Assembly: GCF_018138715.1 (NCBI RefSeq)
Contig: NZ_JAGSHX010000006.1
Span: 9,176,001-9,240,000 of the forward strand
Reading direction: 5' to 3'
Length of the DNA: 64,000 nt
From: Streptomyces asiaticus
GTDB taxonomy: Bacteria; Actinomycetota; Actinomycetes; Streptomycetales; Streptomycetaceae
Shown: piece by piece, positions 55,503-64,000 of the stretch
Numbering within the stretch: position 1 is the first letter of the stretch
Layout: each line of letters begins with the position of its first letter
The notes under the pieces: generated by a model
The model's input: the letters and a program-made list of their open reading frames with translations, nothing else
Database searches by the model: none
Told to the model about the DNA's origin: nothing
Made by a program: the position numbers and the translations under genes

Positions 55503-57503
55503 GGTGAACGGGTAGGTCTCGGGAGCCTCGCCCCGCTCCCAGCCGGCGGTGCGCTCCAGCGGTTCGATGGCGCGTGTCTCATCGATGTGGATGACCGCGT
55601 CGAACTGGTCCGCCACCCGTGCGAGGAAGTAGTGGCTCTGCCGCTCGGTGTCCGGACGGTAGATCACTCCGATCGCGCGCTCCAGCAGCGCCGACGTCAG
55701 CCGCTCCCGGGCGAGTGGAGCGTGGCCGAAGTCGAGCAGGAACTCCTTCTCCCCGGCCTCGTGGAAGAGCTCCTCGACGCTCTCCGCGAGGGCGGGGCGC
55801 ACCCGCTTCCGTACCGCGGGCGATCCCCAGTCGTCCGCCGCCGTCACGGTGCCCGTGTAGGTGGTGAAACCGAGCAGACGACAGTCGTCGGGGTGGCCTT
55901 CGCGCACCAGCTGGCCGACGTTGAGCTCGCCGCGCATGGCGGACTCGGTGGCGCGGGCGTCGCCCAGATGGGAGTTGTGCTCCCAGACCACGATCTTCGC
56001 CGGTTCCCCACGTTGCTTGCCCAGGTGCTCGGCGAGCGCGTCGAGGGTGTCCACCATGTGCCGGTCCCGCAGATTCCACGAGGAGACCCGTCCGCTGAAC
56101 ATCGAGCGGTAGTACGCGGCGGCGTTCCGCACGACGATCGCGTTCCGCTGGGCATGGAACAGGTCGTCCTCGGCCAGTAGTCCGTCCCGCCGCGCGTACT
56201 CCAGCGCATGGCGCTGCATGTCCCGCAGCTGCTCCACGATCTCGTCCTCGCAGGTCGGGCCCGCGCCGAACGCCGCCTGGAATCCGTAGACCTGACCGTC
56301 GTCCCCGTCCTGGCGCTCCAGACACGCATAGCGTTCGCGGGCGCGCGCCGCGGCGGTCGGGTCGACCCGCTCCAGATAGCCGATCACCTCATCGATCGAC
56401 CGGTACATGCTGTAGACGTCCAGCCCGTAGAACCCGGCCTTCGCCCCGTCGCTGAGCGGGTCGTTGTGGTCACGCAGCCATCCGACGAACTCGAGCACGG
56501 CCGTGTTGCGCCACATCCACGCCGGGAAACGCTCGAAGCCCCGCAGGGACTCCTCGGCGGTGGCGTCGTCACCGCGCCCGCGGAGGTAGCGGTTCACACG
56601 GTAGGCATCGGGCCAGTCCGCCTCCGCGGCCACGGCGCAGAAGCCCTTCTCCTCGATGAGCCGCCGGGTCATCCGCGCCCGCGCGGCGTAGAACTCGTGG
56701 GTGCCATGCGACGCCTCGCCGATGAGCACGAAGTGCGCGTCCCCCACCAGGTTCAGCAGCGCGTCGCCCTGAGGTACGCCGTCCTCGACGGCGAGGGCCT
56801 CGCCCCGGATGAGGACCGCGTCCGTCGCGGCCTCCGCGGCGGGCGGGACCGGCGGGACCCGCGAGGCCGCGCGCAGCAGGTCGCGGACCTCCTCGTCGGT
56901 GGTCTGGGCGAAGTCCCAGTAGGAGGCGCCGACCGCGTAGAACGGGGTGGGGGTGGTCGCGCAGATCACCTCGTCGACCATTGTCGACAGCTCCTGGCAG
57001 GTGGACTCGGGCGCGGCGGGCACCGCCACCACGATCCTGCCGGGCCGCATGCGCCGCAGCGCCTGGATGGCGGCGCGGACGCTCGCGCCCGTGGCGAGGC
57101 CGTCGTCGACCAGGATGACCGTCCTGTCCTCGATGTCCGGCATGGGGCGGTCGCCGCGGTACATCCGCTGCCGACGCAGCAGTTCCCGGCCTTCCCGCTC
57201 CGCCACCTGCCGGACCGCTTCCGGCGAGATGTTCAGTCCGCGGATGACGTCCTCGTTGAGCACCACCACCCCGCCACTGGCGATCGCCCCCATCGCCACT
57301 TCGTCCCGGCCCGGGACACCCAGCTTGCGCACGAGCAGGACGTCGAGTTCGGCGTCCAGTGCGGTGGCCACCTCGTACGCCACCGGAACGCCGCCACGGG
57401 GCAACGCGAGCACCAGCGCATCGGGGCGGCCTCGGTAGTGTTCCAGGCGGCCGGCCAGGACCCGGCCGGCGTCCCGTCGATCGCGGAACAGACGCTCGGA
57501 CAT
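55497..57503 (-). CDS. Phosphoribosyltransferase-erythromycin esterase fusion protein
   Basis: This 668-residue cytoplasmic fusion has a type I phosphoribosyltransferase domain at residues about 1-215, with the PRPP-binding motif [13 protein letters not shown] (129-141). The erythromycin-esterase-like domain fills the rest: [10 protein letters not shown] (262-271) carries the Glu and His matching the EreA/EreB catalytic pair, [13 protein letters not shown] supplies a second conserved Glu, and [11 protein letters not shown] (about 500) the further His. Ere enzymes open macrolactone rings by hydrolysis. Fusions of this kind occur widely in actinomycetes and mostly have no proven substrate. ATG 57503 is chosen because GGAGGAGG precedes it by eight bases; a longer frame upstream has no such site. 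It is divergent from the PUFA-like PKS and convergent with ABC-F. Confidence 0.9.
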   Translation of the reverse strand: MSERLFRDRRDAGRVLAGRLEHYRGRPDALVLALPRGGVPVAYEVATALDAELDVLLVRKLGVPGRDEVAMGAIASGGVVVLNEDVIRGLNISPEAVRQVAEREGRELLRRQRMYRGDRPMPDIEDRTVILVDDGLATGASVRAAIQALRRMRPGRIVVAVPAAPESTCQELSTMVDEVICATTPTPFYAVGASYWDFAQTTDEEVRDLLRAASRVPPVPPAAEAATDAVLIRGEALAVEDGVPQGDALLNLVGDAHFVLIGEASHGTHEFYAARARMTRRLIEEKGFCAVAAEADWPDAYRVNRYLRGRGDDATAEESLRGFERFPAWMWRNTAVLEFVGWLRDHNDPLSDGAKAGFYGLDVYSMYRSIDEVIGYLERVDPTAAARARERYACLERQDGDDGQVYGFQAAFGAGPTCEDEIVEQLRDMQRHALEYARRDGLLAEDDLFHAQRNAIVVRNAAAYYRSMFSGRVSSWNLRDRHMVDTLDALAEHLGKQRGEPAKIVVWEHNSHLGDARATESAMRGELNVGQLVREGHPDDCRLLGFTTYTGTVTAADDWGSPAVRKRVRPALAESVEELFHEAGEKEFLLDFGHAPLARERLTSALLERAIGVIYRPDTERQSHYFLARVADQFDAVIHIDETRAIEPLERTAGWERGEAPETYPFTV

Positions 57504-57511
57504 TCCCCAGT

Positions 57512-57519
57512 CCTCCTCC
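57512..57519 (-). promoter_or_regulatory. Ribosome binding site of the esterase fusion gene
   Basis: GGAGGAGG on the minus strand, eight bases before ATG 57503, fixes the start of the phosphoribosyltransferase-esterase protein. Confidence 0.85.
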
Positions 57520-57601
57520 TTCGACCAGGCGCGTACGGTGCACGGACCCGTCGAACGATGCCGCCCTCCTTCCAGGGTGCACCTTGGGGGACCCATAGCG
57601 G

Positions 57602-57635
57602 GAGGCGGGGCGGCCCGTCCGGGCCGCCCCGCCTC
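57602..57635. terminator. Perfect 15-bp hairpin in the divergent region
   Basis: Arm 57602-57616 (gaggcggggcggccc) pairs perfectly with 57621-57635 around the loop gtcc, and ttct follows. It has the form of a very stable intrinsic terminator, but it lies upstream of both flanking genes. It might insulate the two promoters, attenuate an upstream transcript, or end an unseen RNA. Confidence 0.6.
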
Positions 57636-57861
57636 TTCTGCCTGTACACGAAATTCGCGACAGCGAAATCAGGATCTGGTATCCGCGCACGTTAAGGCGC
57701 ATTCAAGGTTGGCTCATGCGCCCCGGCCTACCTTTGGAAACGATCTCGTTCACCCGAGATACATGAACGTGTAACAGGGGGAGAGAAGGTGGCGGCGCGG
57801 CCGATGTGCTCGCGCCTGGCGCGATTCAGTCCGTCGCGGCGAGGGCGTGCACGACTGCTTG

Positions 57862-57891
57862 TTGACTCTTCAGTAATAACGTGGCTAATTT
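57862..57891 (+). promoter_or_regulatory. Probable sigma70-like promoter of the PUFA-like PKS
   Basis: TTGACT (57862-57867) and TAATTT (57886-57891) are separated by 18 bases and lie in a locally AT-rich stretch. Transcription from it would start near 57898 and leave a leader of about 90 bases before ATG 57990. Confidence 0.55.
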
Positions 57892-57980
57892 CAGTCGGCG
57901 CCGTTTCGCGGGATTGCCATGCCATACGTTCGACATGCCTTGCCCGAATTATCTCCATTTCCTGCCGCGCTAGCGATTTT

Positions 57981-57985
57981 GGAGA
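57981..57985 (+). promoter_or_regulatory. Ribosome binding site of the PUFA-like PKS
   Basis: GGAGA lies four bases before ATG 57990. It supports this start against the in-frame GTG 57789. Confidence 0.65.
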
Positions 57986-57989
57986 AAAC

Positions 57990-60900
57990 ATGTCAGCCGC
58001 CGTGGACACAGGCGATCTTGTCATCGGCATCACCCCGTTCGGGGAACCGGACGCCAGACTCGCCGCGGCGGTCAGCCGCGCGGGCGGACTCGGCATCCTC
58101 GACCTGGGAACAACGGGCCGTGAAGCCCTCCAGGCACGGGAGGACATCGGCGAGTGGGTGGCCGACGGCCGGTACGGCGTGCGGGTCGCGGCGGGCTGCC
58201 GCCTCACCCCCGCGGACCTCCTGGACGCCCCGCCCACCGGCGGCTCACATGGCGGTGCGCCCGGTCCGCATACGGTGGTGCTCGGCGTGGACTCGCCCTG
58301 GCCGGTGGAGGCCGTTGCCGACCACTGCCGGGTGCTTGCCGAGGTCACCGACCTGGGCGAGGCCATCGGGGCCATCCGCGCCGGTGCGCATGGGCTGATC
58401 GCCCGGGGGAGCGAGAGCGGCGGCCGGATCGGTCCGCTGGGCACCTTCGTCCTGCTCCAACGGCTCCTCGCCGACCCCCGGGTGTCCTTACCGGTGTGGG
58501 CCTGCGGCGGCATCGGCCCGCGCACCGCCGCCGCGTCCGTGCTCGGCGGCGCGGCCGGGGTCGTCCTCGACACCCAGCTGGCCCTGCTCGCCGAATCCGG
58601 GCTCCCGGAGGACCGCGCCGCCGCCATCCGCTCCATGGACGGCTCCGAGACCACTGTCCTCGACGGACACCGCGTGCTAAGGCGCCGGGGGCGCGCCCCG
58701 CACGGCGGATCCGACCTGACGGTGGGTCAGGACGGCTTTCTGGCCGCGCGGTTCGCCGAGCGGTGGCGGAATGTCGGCCGTACCGTCCGGGGCGTCACCG
58801 ACGCCGTCCGGGAGGCCGCACACGAGGCCGTACGGAACGGCTCCGCCGTCGTCTCGGCGCTGCGCCCCGGCGCCCCGCTGAGCACCCGCCTCGGCACCCG
58901 GCTGCCCCTCGCACAGGGCCCGATGACCCGGGTCAGCGACCGGGGCGCGTTCGCCTCCGCCGTCGCCGCCGGGGGAGCGCTGCCGTTCATCGCGCTCGCC
59001 CTGGCCGGACGCGAGCAGGCGCGCACCATGCTGGAGGAGGCCGCGGCCGCGCTGGACGGACGCCCCTGGGGCGTCGGTGTGCTCGGCTTCGCACCCGAGG
59101 AGATCAGGAACGCCCAGCTCGAGGCCGTACGGGAGATCCGCCCCAGCCACGCGATCATCGCCGGCGGACGGCCGTCCCAGGCCAAGGCGCTGGAGCGGGA
59201 CGGCATCGCCACCTTTCTGCATGTGCCCTCGCCGGGGCTGTTGCGCCAGTTCCTCCGGGCCGGGGCGCGGCGGTTCGTCTTCGAGGGCTCGGAATGTGGC
59301 GGCCATGTGGGGCCGCGCAACAGCTTCCCGCTGTGGGAGGCGCAGATCGCCGTCATCGAGGACTTCCTCGACGAGGCCGCACACGACCCGCGTCACACGG
59401 CGGGCGCCGACGGCGCCGACGCGACCGATGGCACCGATGGCGCGGGTGTGGAGATCTTCTTCGCCGGGGGAGTGCACGACGAACGCTCCGCCGCGATGGT
59501 GGCCGCGCTGGCCGCCCCGCTCACCCGGCGCGGCGTCGCCGTCGGATCGCTGATGGGCACCGCGTATCTGTTCACCGAGGAGGCGGTGGCACACGGCGCG
59601 GTACAGCCGCTCTTCCAGCGCCAGGTGGTGGCCGCCGAGCACACCGTGCTGCTGGAGACCGCCCCCGGCCACGCCACACGCTGCGTGCCCAGCCCCTTCA
59701 CCGAGAGCTTCGACACCGTGAGGCAGCGGCTGCGGAACGAGGGCCTGTCGGACCGGGAGGTCTGGGAGCGGCTGGAGCGGCTGAACGTGGGACGGCTGAG
59801 GATCGCCAGCAAGGGCGTGGACCGTGGGACCGACGGCGCGTTGGCCCCGGTGGACGAGGAAGGCCAGCTCGGCGGTGGGATGTTCATGGCCGGGCAGGTG
59901 GCCGTGATGCGCTCGGCCACCACCACGATCGCGGCACTGCACCATGCGGTGGGACCCGGGGCCGCCGACTTCCTCACCGCACGCGCGGAGGAGGTGTGCG
60001 AGCGCCTGGGCATGGCCACGGCCCCGGCGGCGGCCGAGCCGCCCGCGCCGCTGGACGTGGCCGTCGTCGGTATGGCGTGCATGTTTCCGCAGGCACCCGA
60101 CCTCGCCTCGTTCTGGGCCAATGTGGTGGGTGGTGTGGACGCCGTCACCGAGGTGCCCGCCGAGCGCTGGGACCCCGCCATTCACTACACGGGCGACAAG
60201 GACGGCGCCTCCGCCTCCCAATGGGGCGGCTTTCTGCCACCCATCCCCTTCGACCCGCTGCGCTACGGCATCCCCCCGGCCTCGCTCGGCAGCATCGAAC
60301 CCGTACAGCTGCTGGCCCTGGAGGCCGCCCGCCGGGCCCTGGACGACGCCGGGTACGGCGACCCGTGTGATGGCGGCCGGACCTTCCACCGCTCCCGCAC
60401 CTCCGTGGTGTTCGGCGCCGAGGCGGGCAGCGATCTGTCCAACGCCCAGACGCTGCGCGCCGTCCTGCCGTCCTACCTCCACGAGGTGCCGCAGGCCCTG
60501 GCGGACCAGCTGCCCCGGCTCACCGAGGACTCCTTCCCCGGCATGCTCGCCAACGTCATCTCCGGGCGGATCGCCAACCGGCTCGACCTCGGCGGCGCCA
60601 ACTACACCGTGGACGCGGCCTGCGCGTCATCGCTGGCCGCCGTGGACGTGGCCTGCAAGGAGCTGACCGCCGGCACCAGCGACCTCGTGCTGTGCGGCGG
60701 CGCCGATCTGCACAACGGCATCAACGACTATGTGCTCTTCTCCTCGGTGCACGCCCTCTCCCCGACGGGCCGCTCCCGGACCTTCGACAGCTCGGCCGAC
60801 GGGATCGCGCTCGGCGAGGGCGTCGCCTGCGTCGTCCTCAAACGGCTGGCCGACGCCGAACGGGACGGCGACCGCGTCTACGCCGTGATCAAGGGCGTCG

Positions 60901-63900
60901 GCTCCTCCAGCGACGGCCGCTCGCTCGGGCTCACCGCCCCGCGCCCCGAGGGACAGCGGGCCGCACTGGAGCGCGCCTACGCCAATGCCCGCGTCTCGCC
61001 CGCCGACGTCGGCCTGATCGAGGCGCACGGCACCGGTACGGTCGTCGGCGACCGCACCGAACTCACCGTCCTGGGCGAGGTGTTCACCGAGGCAGGGGCC
61101 GCGCCCGGGGCGTGTGCGCTGGGCTCGGTGAAGTCCCAGATCGGCCACACCAAATGCGCGGCGGGCCTCGCCGGGCTGGTGAAGGCCGCGATGGCGCTGC
61201 ACACGGGCATCACACCGCCGACCCTGCATCTGACCCGGCCCAACGAGGCATGGGACGCGGACCGCAGCGCCTTCGCCTTCCACACCCGGGCCCGGCCCTG
61301 GGCCGCCGCGCCCGCCGAACGGGTGGCCGGGGTCAGCGCGTTCGGCTTCGGCGGGACCAACTTCCATGTGGTGCTCACGGCCCACGGCCGCGGAGCGCCA
61401 CCCGCACAGGGGCTGGACGACTGGCCCGCCGAGCTGTTCCTCTTCCGCGGGGCCGACCGGGCGGCGGCGCTGCGAGTGCTCCAGGAGACACTCGACCAGC
61501 TCATGGCCAATGACGCGGCGGGTCGGCCGTGGCGGCTGCGCGACCTCGCGCTGGCCGCCTCCCGGCGGGCCGACGCGGGACGGGAACCCGTCCGGGTGGC
61601 CGTCGTGGCCTCGGACCTGGACGACTTGGCCGCACGATTACGTCAGGTGCTCGCGGGCGGTCCGCCGGGCCGGGGGCCGCGCGGAGCGGACGGGCTGTAC
61701 ATGGCCCCGGACATGCCCGAGATGACAGAAGAGGCCGGGGCCGGCGGGGAGACCGGGGGCGAGCCGGGGCGCGGCAAGGTCGCGTTTCTCTTCCCCGGGC
61801 AGGGCAGCCAGCGGCCCGGGATGTTCGCCGACGCCTTCGTCACCTTCCCCGAGCTCCAGCGCCATCTGCGCCACGGACGCGGCTACGCCGACGCGCTGTA
61901 TCCCCCCGCCGCCTTCGACAAGGCCGGGGAGGCGGCACAGCGCACCGCGCTCACCGACACCAGGGTGGCCCAGCCCGCACTGGGCATCGTCGGGCTCGCC
62001 GCGTACACCCTGCTCACCTCGGCCGGGGTACGGCCCGACATGGCGGCCGGACACAGCTACGGCGAGCTGATCGCTCTGTGCGCCGCGGGTGCGCTCGACC
62101 CGCGTACGCTGCCACAGCTGAGCGCCGAGCGGGCGGCCGCCATCCTCGGCGCCGCCGAGGCCGACGCGGAGGAGCCCGGCACGATGGCCGCCGTGACCGC
62201 GGCCCCGGACGAGGTCGAGCCGGTGCTGCGCGCGGCCGGGCTCGACGGGCGTGTGGTGGCCGCCAACCACAACGCGCCACGGCAGACCGTGATCTCCGGT
62301 CCCCAGCGGGACATCGAGGAGGCGGTACGGCTGCTGCGGGAGGCCGGGCACTCGGCCAAACGGATCCCGGTGGCCTGCGCCTTTCACAGCCCGCTGGTGG
62401 CCGGGGCCGGTACACGGTTCGCCGAGGCGCTGACCCGCCATCCGGTGCGCGAGGCGGAGTTCCCCGTCTGGGCGAACCGCACCGCCGCGCCGCACCGCGC
62501 GGAGCCGGACGCCATCCGCGCCGAACTCGCTGCCCAGATCGGCGCGCCCGTCCGCTTCGTGGCGCAGATCGAGGCCATGTACGAGGCGGGCGCACGGATC
62601 TTCGTGGAGGCGGGTCCGGGGACGGTGCTCACCCGATTGGTGGGCGAGATCCTCGACGGCCGCCCGCACCTGGCCCTCGCTTGTGAGGGACGGCGGTCCG
62701 GCGCCGCCGGGCCGCGAGGTTTCCTCGACGGCCTCGCCCGGCTGGCCGTCGCCGGCGTGCCGGTGCGTACGGCCTGGCTGTTCCACGGCCGGGACGCGGT
62801 GGTGGCGGGATCCGCCCCGCCACCGAAGCGGCCCGGCTGGACGGTCGACGGACACCTCGTCCGCACCGCGAACGGTGAGCTCCTGCCCGGTGCGCTGGCA
62901 CCGGCCCGACGTGTCATGGAGGCCACGGTGAGCCATACGGATCGGACGGGTGGCGGCGAGTACGGCGACAGAGACGCCCTGATCTCGGAGTTCCTGAGGA
63001 CCAGCCGGGAGATGATCGCCGCCCAGCGCGATGTGCTCCTCACCTACTTCGGTGGCGCCCCGGGCGAACGGCGCGCGGCGCCGCCGTCCCCGGTCGCCCC
63101 GGCCACGTCCCTGCCCGCCGAGCTCGCCCCGGTGGCCGCCGCTCCGGAGGCCCCGGCCGCGTCCGCGGTCGCCGACGTGGCTCCTGCCCCGCCCGCACCC
63201 CCGTCCGCACCCGCCACCGGGTCCGATGTGCTCCGCGCCGTCTCCGAAATCATCAGCGAACGCACCGGCTATCCGGTCGACATGATCGAACCGGATCTCG
63301 ATCTCGAGGCCGATCTCAGCATTGACTCCATCAAACGCGCCGAGATCGCGGGCGAGTTGGCGCGGCGACTCGGTGTCGCGGGCGCGGACACCGCCACCCT
63401 GGGTGATGAGGAGTTGGAGGAGCTGGCCAAGGCCCGTACCACCGCCGCCGTCACCGACTGGCTCACCGCCCGTCTCGCACCCGCGACCGCCGTGACCCCC
63501 GTGACCCCCGCGACCCCCGCGACCGCCGCGACCGCCGTGACCCCCGCGACCGCCGTGACCCCCGCGACCACCGCACCGGCCGATGAACCGGAGCCGGTGG
63601 CCAAGCGGGTGGCGGAGCCCGTGCGCGCGCCCGTGGCAGTGACCGGCGTGGCGCCCAAGCGGATGCGGCTGGTACCTGTGCCCCTCGACGCACCGGACGA
63701 GGGTGCCCCCGCGCCGCCCGCCCTGACCGGTCGGCGCTTCGTCCTGCTCGGCGGGGACGGCGATGGGGTGGCCGAGGCGGTGGCCGCCCGCCTCGGCGAG
63801 CGCGGTGCCGAGGCCATCGTCCTCCCCGCCGGTCATCAGCTCACCGAGGGTGACGGCCGGGTGGATGGTGTGCTGCTGCTCGATCCGCTGGCCGCCTCCG

Positions 63901-64000
63901 GCGCGCCGGTGTTGCCGGAGGCGTTCACGGTCGTTCAGTCGGCGCTGCGGCGCGCCCCGCGGTGGCTGCTGGCGCTCAGCCGCACCGACCCGCTCGCCGC
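57990..64000 (+). CDS. PUFA-synthase-like iterative type I PKS with N-terminal nitronate-monooxygenase-like domains, 3'-truncated
   Basis: About 2003 residues are visible and the frame is open at the window end. Order: two tandem flavin-type TIM barrels related to nitronate monooxygenase and PfaD (residues about 5-240 and 295-680), KS (about 690-1120, Cys878 in VDAACASSL, GHTKCAAG), AT (about 1265-1570, Ser1356 in GHSYGE), ACP (about 1745-1828, Ser1780 in LSIDSIKRAEI), a repetitive linker, then the start of a KR-like fold (from about 1910). The IDSIKR motif and KS-AT-ACP-KR order mark polyunsaturated fatty acid synthases such as PfaA and relatives, not modular PKS. Codon 167 (58488-58490) is TTA, so translation probably needs bldA tRNA. 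The product is unknown. Similar cryptic genes are known in streptomycetes. Confidence 0.9.
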   Translation, partial: MSAAVDTGDLVIGITPFGEPDARLAAAVSRAGGLGILDLGTTGREALQAREDIGEWVADGRYGVRVAAGCRLTPADLLDAPPTGGSHGGAPGPHTVVLGVDSPWPVEAVADHCRVLAEVTDLGEAIGAIRAGAHGLIARGSESGGRIGPLGTFVLLQRLLADPRVSLPVWACGGIGPRTAAASVLGGAAGVVLDTQLALLAESGLPEDRAAAIRSMDGSETTVLDGHRVLRRRGRAPHGGSDLTVGQDGFLAARFAERWRNVGRTVRGVTDAVREAAHEAVRNGSAVVSALRPGAPLSTRLGTRLPLAQGPMTRVSDRGAFASAVAAGGALPFIALALAGREQARTMLEEAAAALDGRPWGVGVLGFAPEEIRNAQLEAVREIRPSHAIIAGGRPSQAKALERDGIATFLHVPSPGLLRQFLRAGARRFVFEGSECGGHVGPRNSFPLWEAQIAVIEDFLDEAAHDPRHTAGADGADATDGTDGAGVEIFFAGGVHDERSAAMVAALAAPLTRRGVAVGSLMGTAYLFTEEAVAHGAVQPLFQRQVVAAEHTVLLETAPGHATRCVPSPFTESFDTVRQRLRNEGLSDREVWERLERLNVGRLRIASKGVDRGTDGALAPVDEEGQLGGGMFMAGQVAVMRSATTTIAALHHAVGPGAADFLTARAEEVCERLGMATAPAAAEPPAPLDVAVVGMACMFPQAPDLASFWANVVGGVDAVTEVPAERWDPAIHYTGDKDGASASQWGGFLPPIPFDPLRYGIPPASLGSIEPVQLLALEAARRALDDAGYGDPCDGGRTFHRSRTSVVFGAEAGSDLSNAQTLRAVLPSYLHEVPQALADQLPRLTEDSFPGMLANVISGRIANRLDLGGANYTVDAACASSLAAVDVACKELTAGTSDLVLCGGADLHNGINDYVLFSSVHALSPTGRSRTFDSSADGIALGEGVACVVLKRLADAERDGDRVYAVIKGVGSSSDGRSLGLTAPRPEGQRAALERAYANARVSPADVGLIEAHGTGTVVGDRTELTVLGEVFTEAGAAPGACALGSVKSQIGHTKCAAGLAGLVKAAMALHTGITPPTLHLTRPNEAWDADRSAFAFHTRARPWAAAPAERVAGVSAFGFGGTNFHVVLTAHGRGAPPAQGLDDWPAELFLFRGADRAAALRVLQETLDQLMANDAAGRPWRLRDLALAASRRADAGREPVRVAVVASDLDDLAARLRQVLAGGPPGRGPRGADGLYMAPDMPEMTEEAGAGGETGGEPGRGKVAFLFPGQGSQRPGMFADAFVTFPELQRHLRHGRGYADALYPPAAFDKAGEAAQRTALTDTRVAQPALGIVGLAAYTLLTSAGVRPDMAAGHSYGELIALCAAGALDPRTLPQLSAERAAAILGAAEADAEEPGTMAAVTAAPDEVEPVLRAAGLDGRVVAANHNAPRQTVISGPQRDIEEAVRLLREAGHSAKRIPVACAFHSPLVAGAGTRFAEALTRHPVREAEFPVWANRTAAPHRAEPDAIRAELAAQIGAPVRFVAQIEAMYEAGARIFVEAGPGTVLTRLVGEILDGRPHLALACEGRRSGAAGPRGFLDGLARLAVAGVPVRTAWLFHGRDAVVAGSAPPPKRPGWTVDGHLVRTANGELLPGALAPARRVMEATVSHTDRTGGGEYGDRDALISEFLRTSREMIAAQRDVLLTYFGGAPGERRAAPPSPVAPATSLPAELAPVAAAPEAPAASAVADVAPAPPAPPSAPATGSDVLRAVSEIISERTGYPVDMIEPDLDLEADLSIDSIKRAEIAGELARRLGVAGADTATLGDEELEELAKARTTAAVTDWLTARLAPATAVTPVTPATPATAATAVTPATAVTPATTAPADEPEPVAKRVAEPVRAPVAVTGVAPKRMRLVPVPLDAPDEGAPAPPALTGRRFVLLGGDGDGVAEAVAARLGERGAEAIVLPAGHQLTEGDGRVDGVLLLDPLAASGAPVLPEAFTVVQSALRRAPRWLLALSRTDPLA
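58000..58680 (+). other. First nitronate-monooxygenase-like barrel
   Basis: It shows a DLVIGITPFG start, GLGILDLG, GSESGGRIGP (near residue 140) and WACGGIGPRTAAASVLGGAAGVVLDTQ. The last two match the flavin-phosphate loops of 2-nitropropane dioxygenase-like barrels. It is shorter than the second barrel and its His-bearing GGH motif is GGR. Confidence 0.65.
58872..60030 (+). other. Second nitronate-monooxygenase-like barrel (PfaD-like enoyl reductase)
   Basis: STRLGTRLPLAQGPMTRVSD opens the barrel. GSECGGHVGPRNSFPLWE (near residue 433), the FFAGGVHDERSAAM loop, and GVAVGSLMGTAYLFTEE follow. These are the hallmarks of PfaD-type enoyl reductases of PUFA synthases, normally encoded by a separate gene or module. 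Here the barrel is fused N-terminally. Confidence 0.8.
60041..62700 (+). other. KS-AT core of the PUFA-like synthase
   Basis: KS runs from VAVVGMACMFP; Cys codon 60621-60623 is in VDAACASSL, with EAHGTGT and KSQIGHTKCAAG. AT begins at FLFPGQGSQ (about 61790), has nucleophile Ser codon 62055-62057 in GHSYGE, and CAFHSP, which favours malonyl-CoA. Confidence 0.9.
63226..63471 (+). other. PUFA-type acyl carrier protein domain
   Basis: One ACP with LSIDSIKRAEI, phosphopantetheine Ser codon 63327-63329. Only one copy stands between AT and the KR-like region, whereas classical PUFA synthases carry several in tandem. Confidence 0.88.
63483..63572 (+). repeat. Ten 9-bp tandem repeats encoding an Ala/Val-Thr-Pro/Ala linker
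   Basis: Ten in-frame nonamers of the type g(c/t)gacc(c/g)cc encode ATA, VTP and ATP tripeptides between ACP and the KR-like region. This is a flexible interdomain linker with a slippage-prone sequence. Confidence 0.85.

Larger units (their letters stand above)
57504..57989. other. Divergent intergenic region, 486 bases, relatively AT-rich
   Basis: It contains the 15-bp hairpin (57602-57635), the promoter candidate (57862-57891) and the Shine-Dalgarno sites of both flanking genes. A frame from GTG 57789 joins the PKS frame without a stop, but only about half of its third codon positions are G or C, unlike the genes around it, so it is treated as untranslated leader. Confidence 0.65.

Noticed and set aside
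57789..57989. In-frame N-terminal extension of the PUFA-like PKS from GTG 57789
   Set aside because: Third codon positions are only about half G or C, it overlaps the promoter candidate, and ATG 57990 has its own Shine-Dalgarno and a typical barrel start.
58154..60370. A 738-codon + strand frame inside the PUFA-like PKS
   Set aside because: It is a shifted frame over the flavin-barrel and KS region, Arg/Gly-rich without domains, while the frame from 57990 gives clear motifs throughout.

Overview
The window is high-GC DNA with G/C-rich third codon positions, GxxGxxG-type modular polyketide synthase (PKS) genes, rare TTA codons and hairpins without U-tracts. This points to Streptomyces or a close actinomycete; the species cannot be named from the sequence.

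Region 1 (1-49829) is the 3' part of a cis-AT type I modular PKS operon. Three giant genes run on the + strand. The first is cut by the left window edge (1-20640). The others are 20684-31624 and 31685-48847. Together they encode the end of one module and nine complete modules, followed by a thioesterase. Methylmalonyl- and malonyl-type AT domains alternate strictly. Every module has a KR; modules 3 and 5-9 also have a DH; there is no ER. A co-linear reading gives a polyketide acid or lactone with methyls at C2, C6, C10, C14 and C18 (isoprenoid-like spacing), hydroxyls at C13, C17 and C19, an alkene at C14-C15 and a conjugated C2-C11 polyene. A SAM methyltransferase (48984-49829) follows and probably tailors the product. 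A hairpin at 49896-49926 may end the operon. The product is not identified.

Region 2 (50058-57503) holds an aldo/keto reductase, a baeRF/Vms1-like release-factor homologue, a secreted eight-cysteine protein with a TTA codon, an ABC-F ribosome-protection-type ATPase with a structured leader, and a phosphoribosyltransferase-erythromycin-esterase fusion. Three of the five resemble proteins dealing with stalled ribosomes or macrolides. This suggests, but does not prove, a self-resistance role beside the macrolactone-type PKS.

Region 3 (57990 to the right edge) begins a second PKS of a different class. It is a PUFA-synthase-like multienzyme with two tandem nitronate-monooxygenase-like barrels, KS, AT, one PUFA-type ACP and the start of a KR-like region. 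It carries an in-frame TTA codon, so it may depend on bldA. The 57504-57989 intergenic region has a perfect 15-bp hairpin and a sigma70-like promoter.
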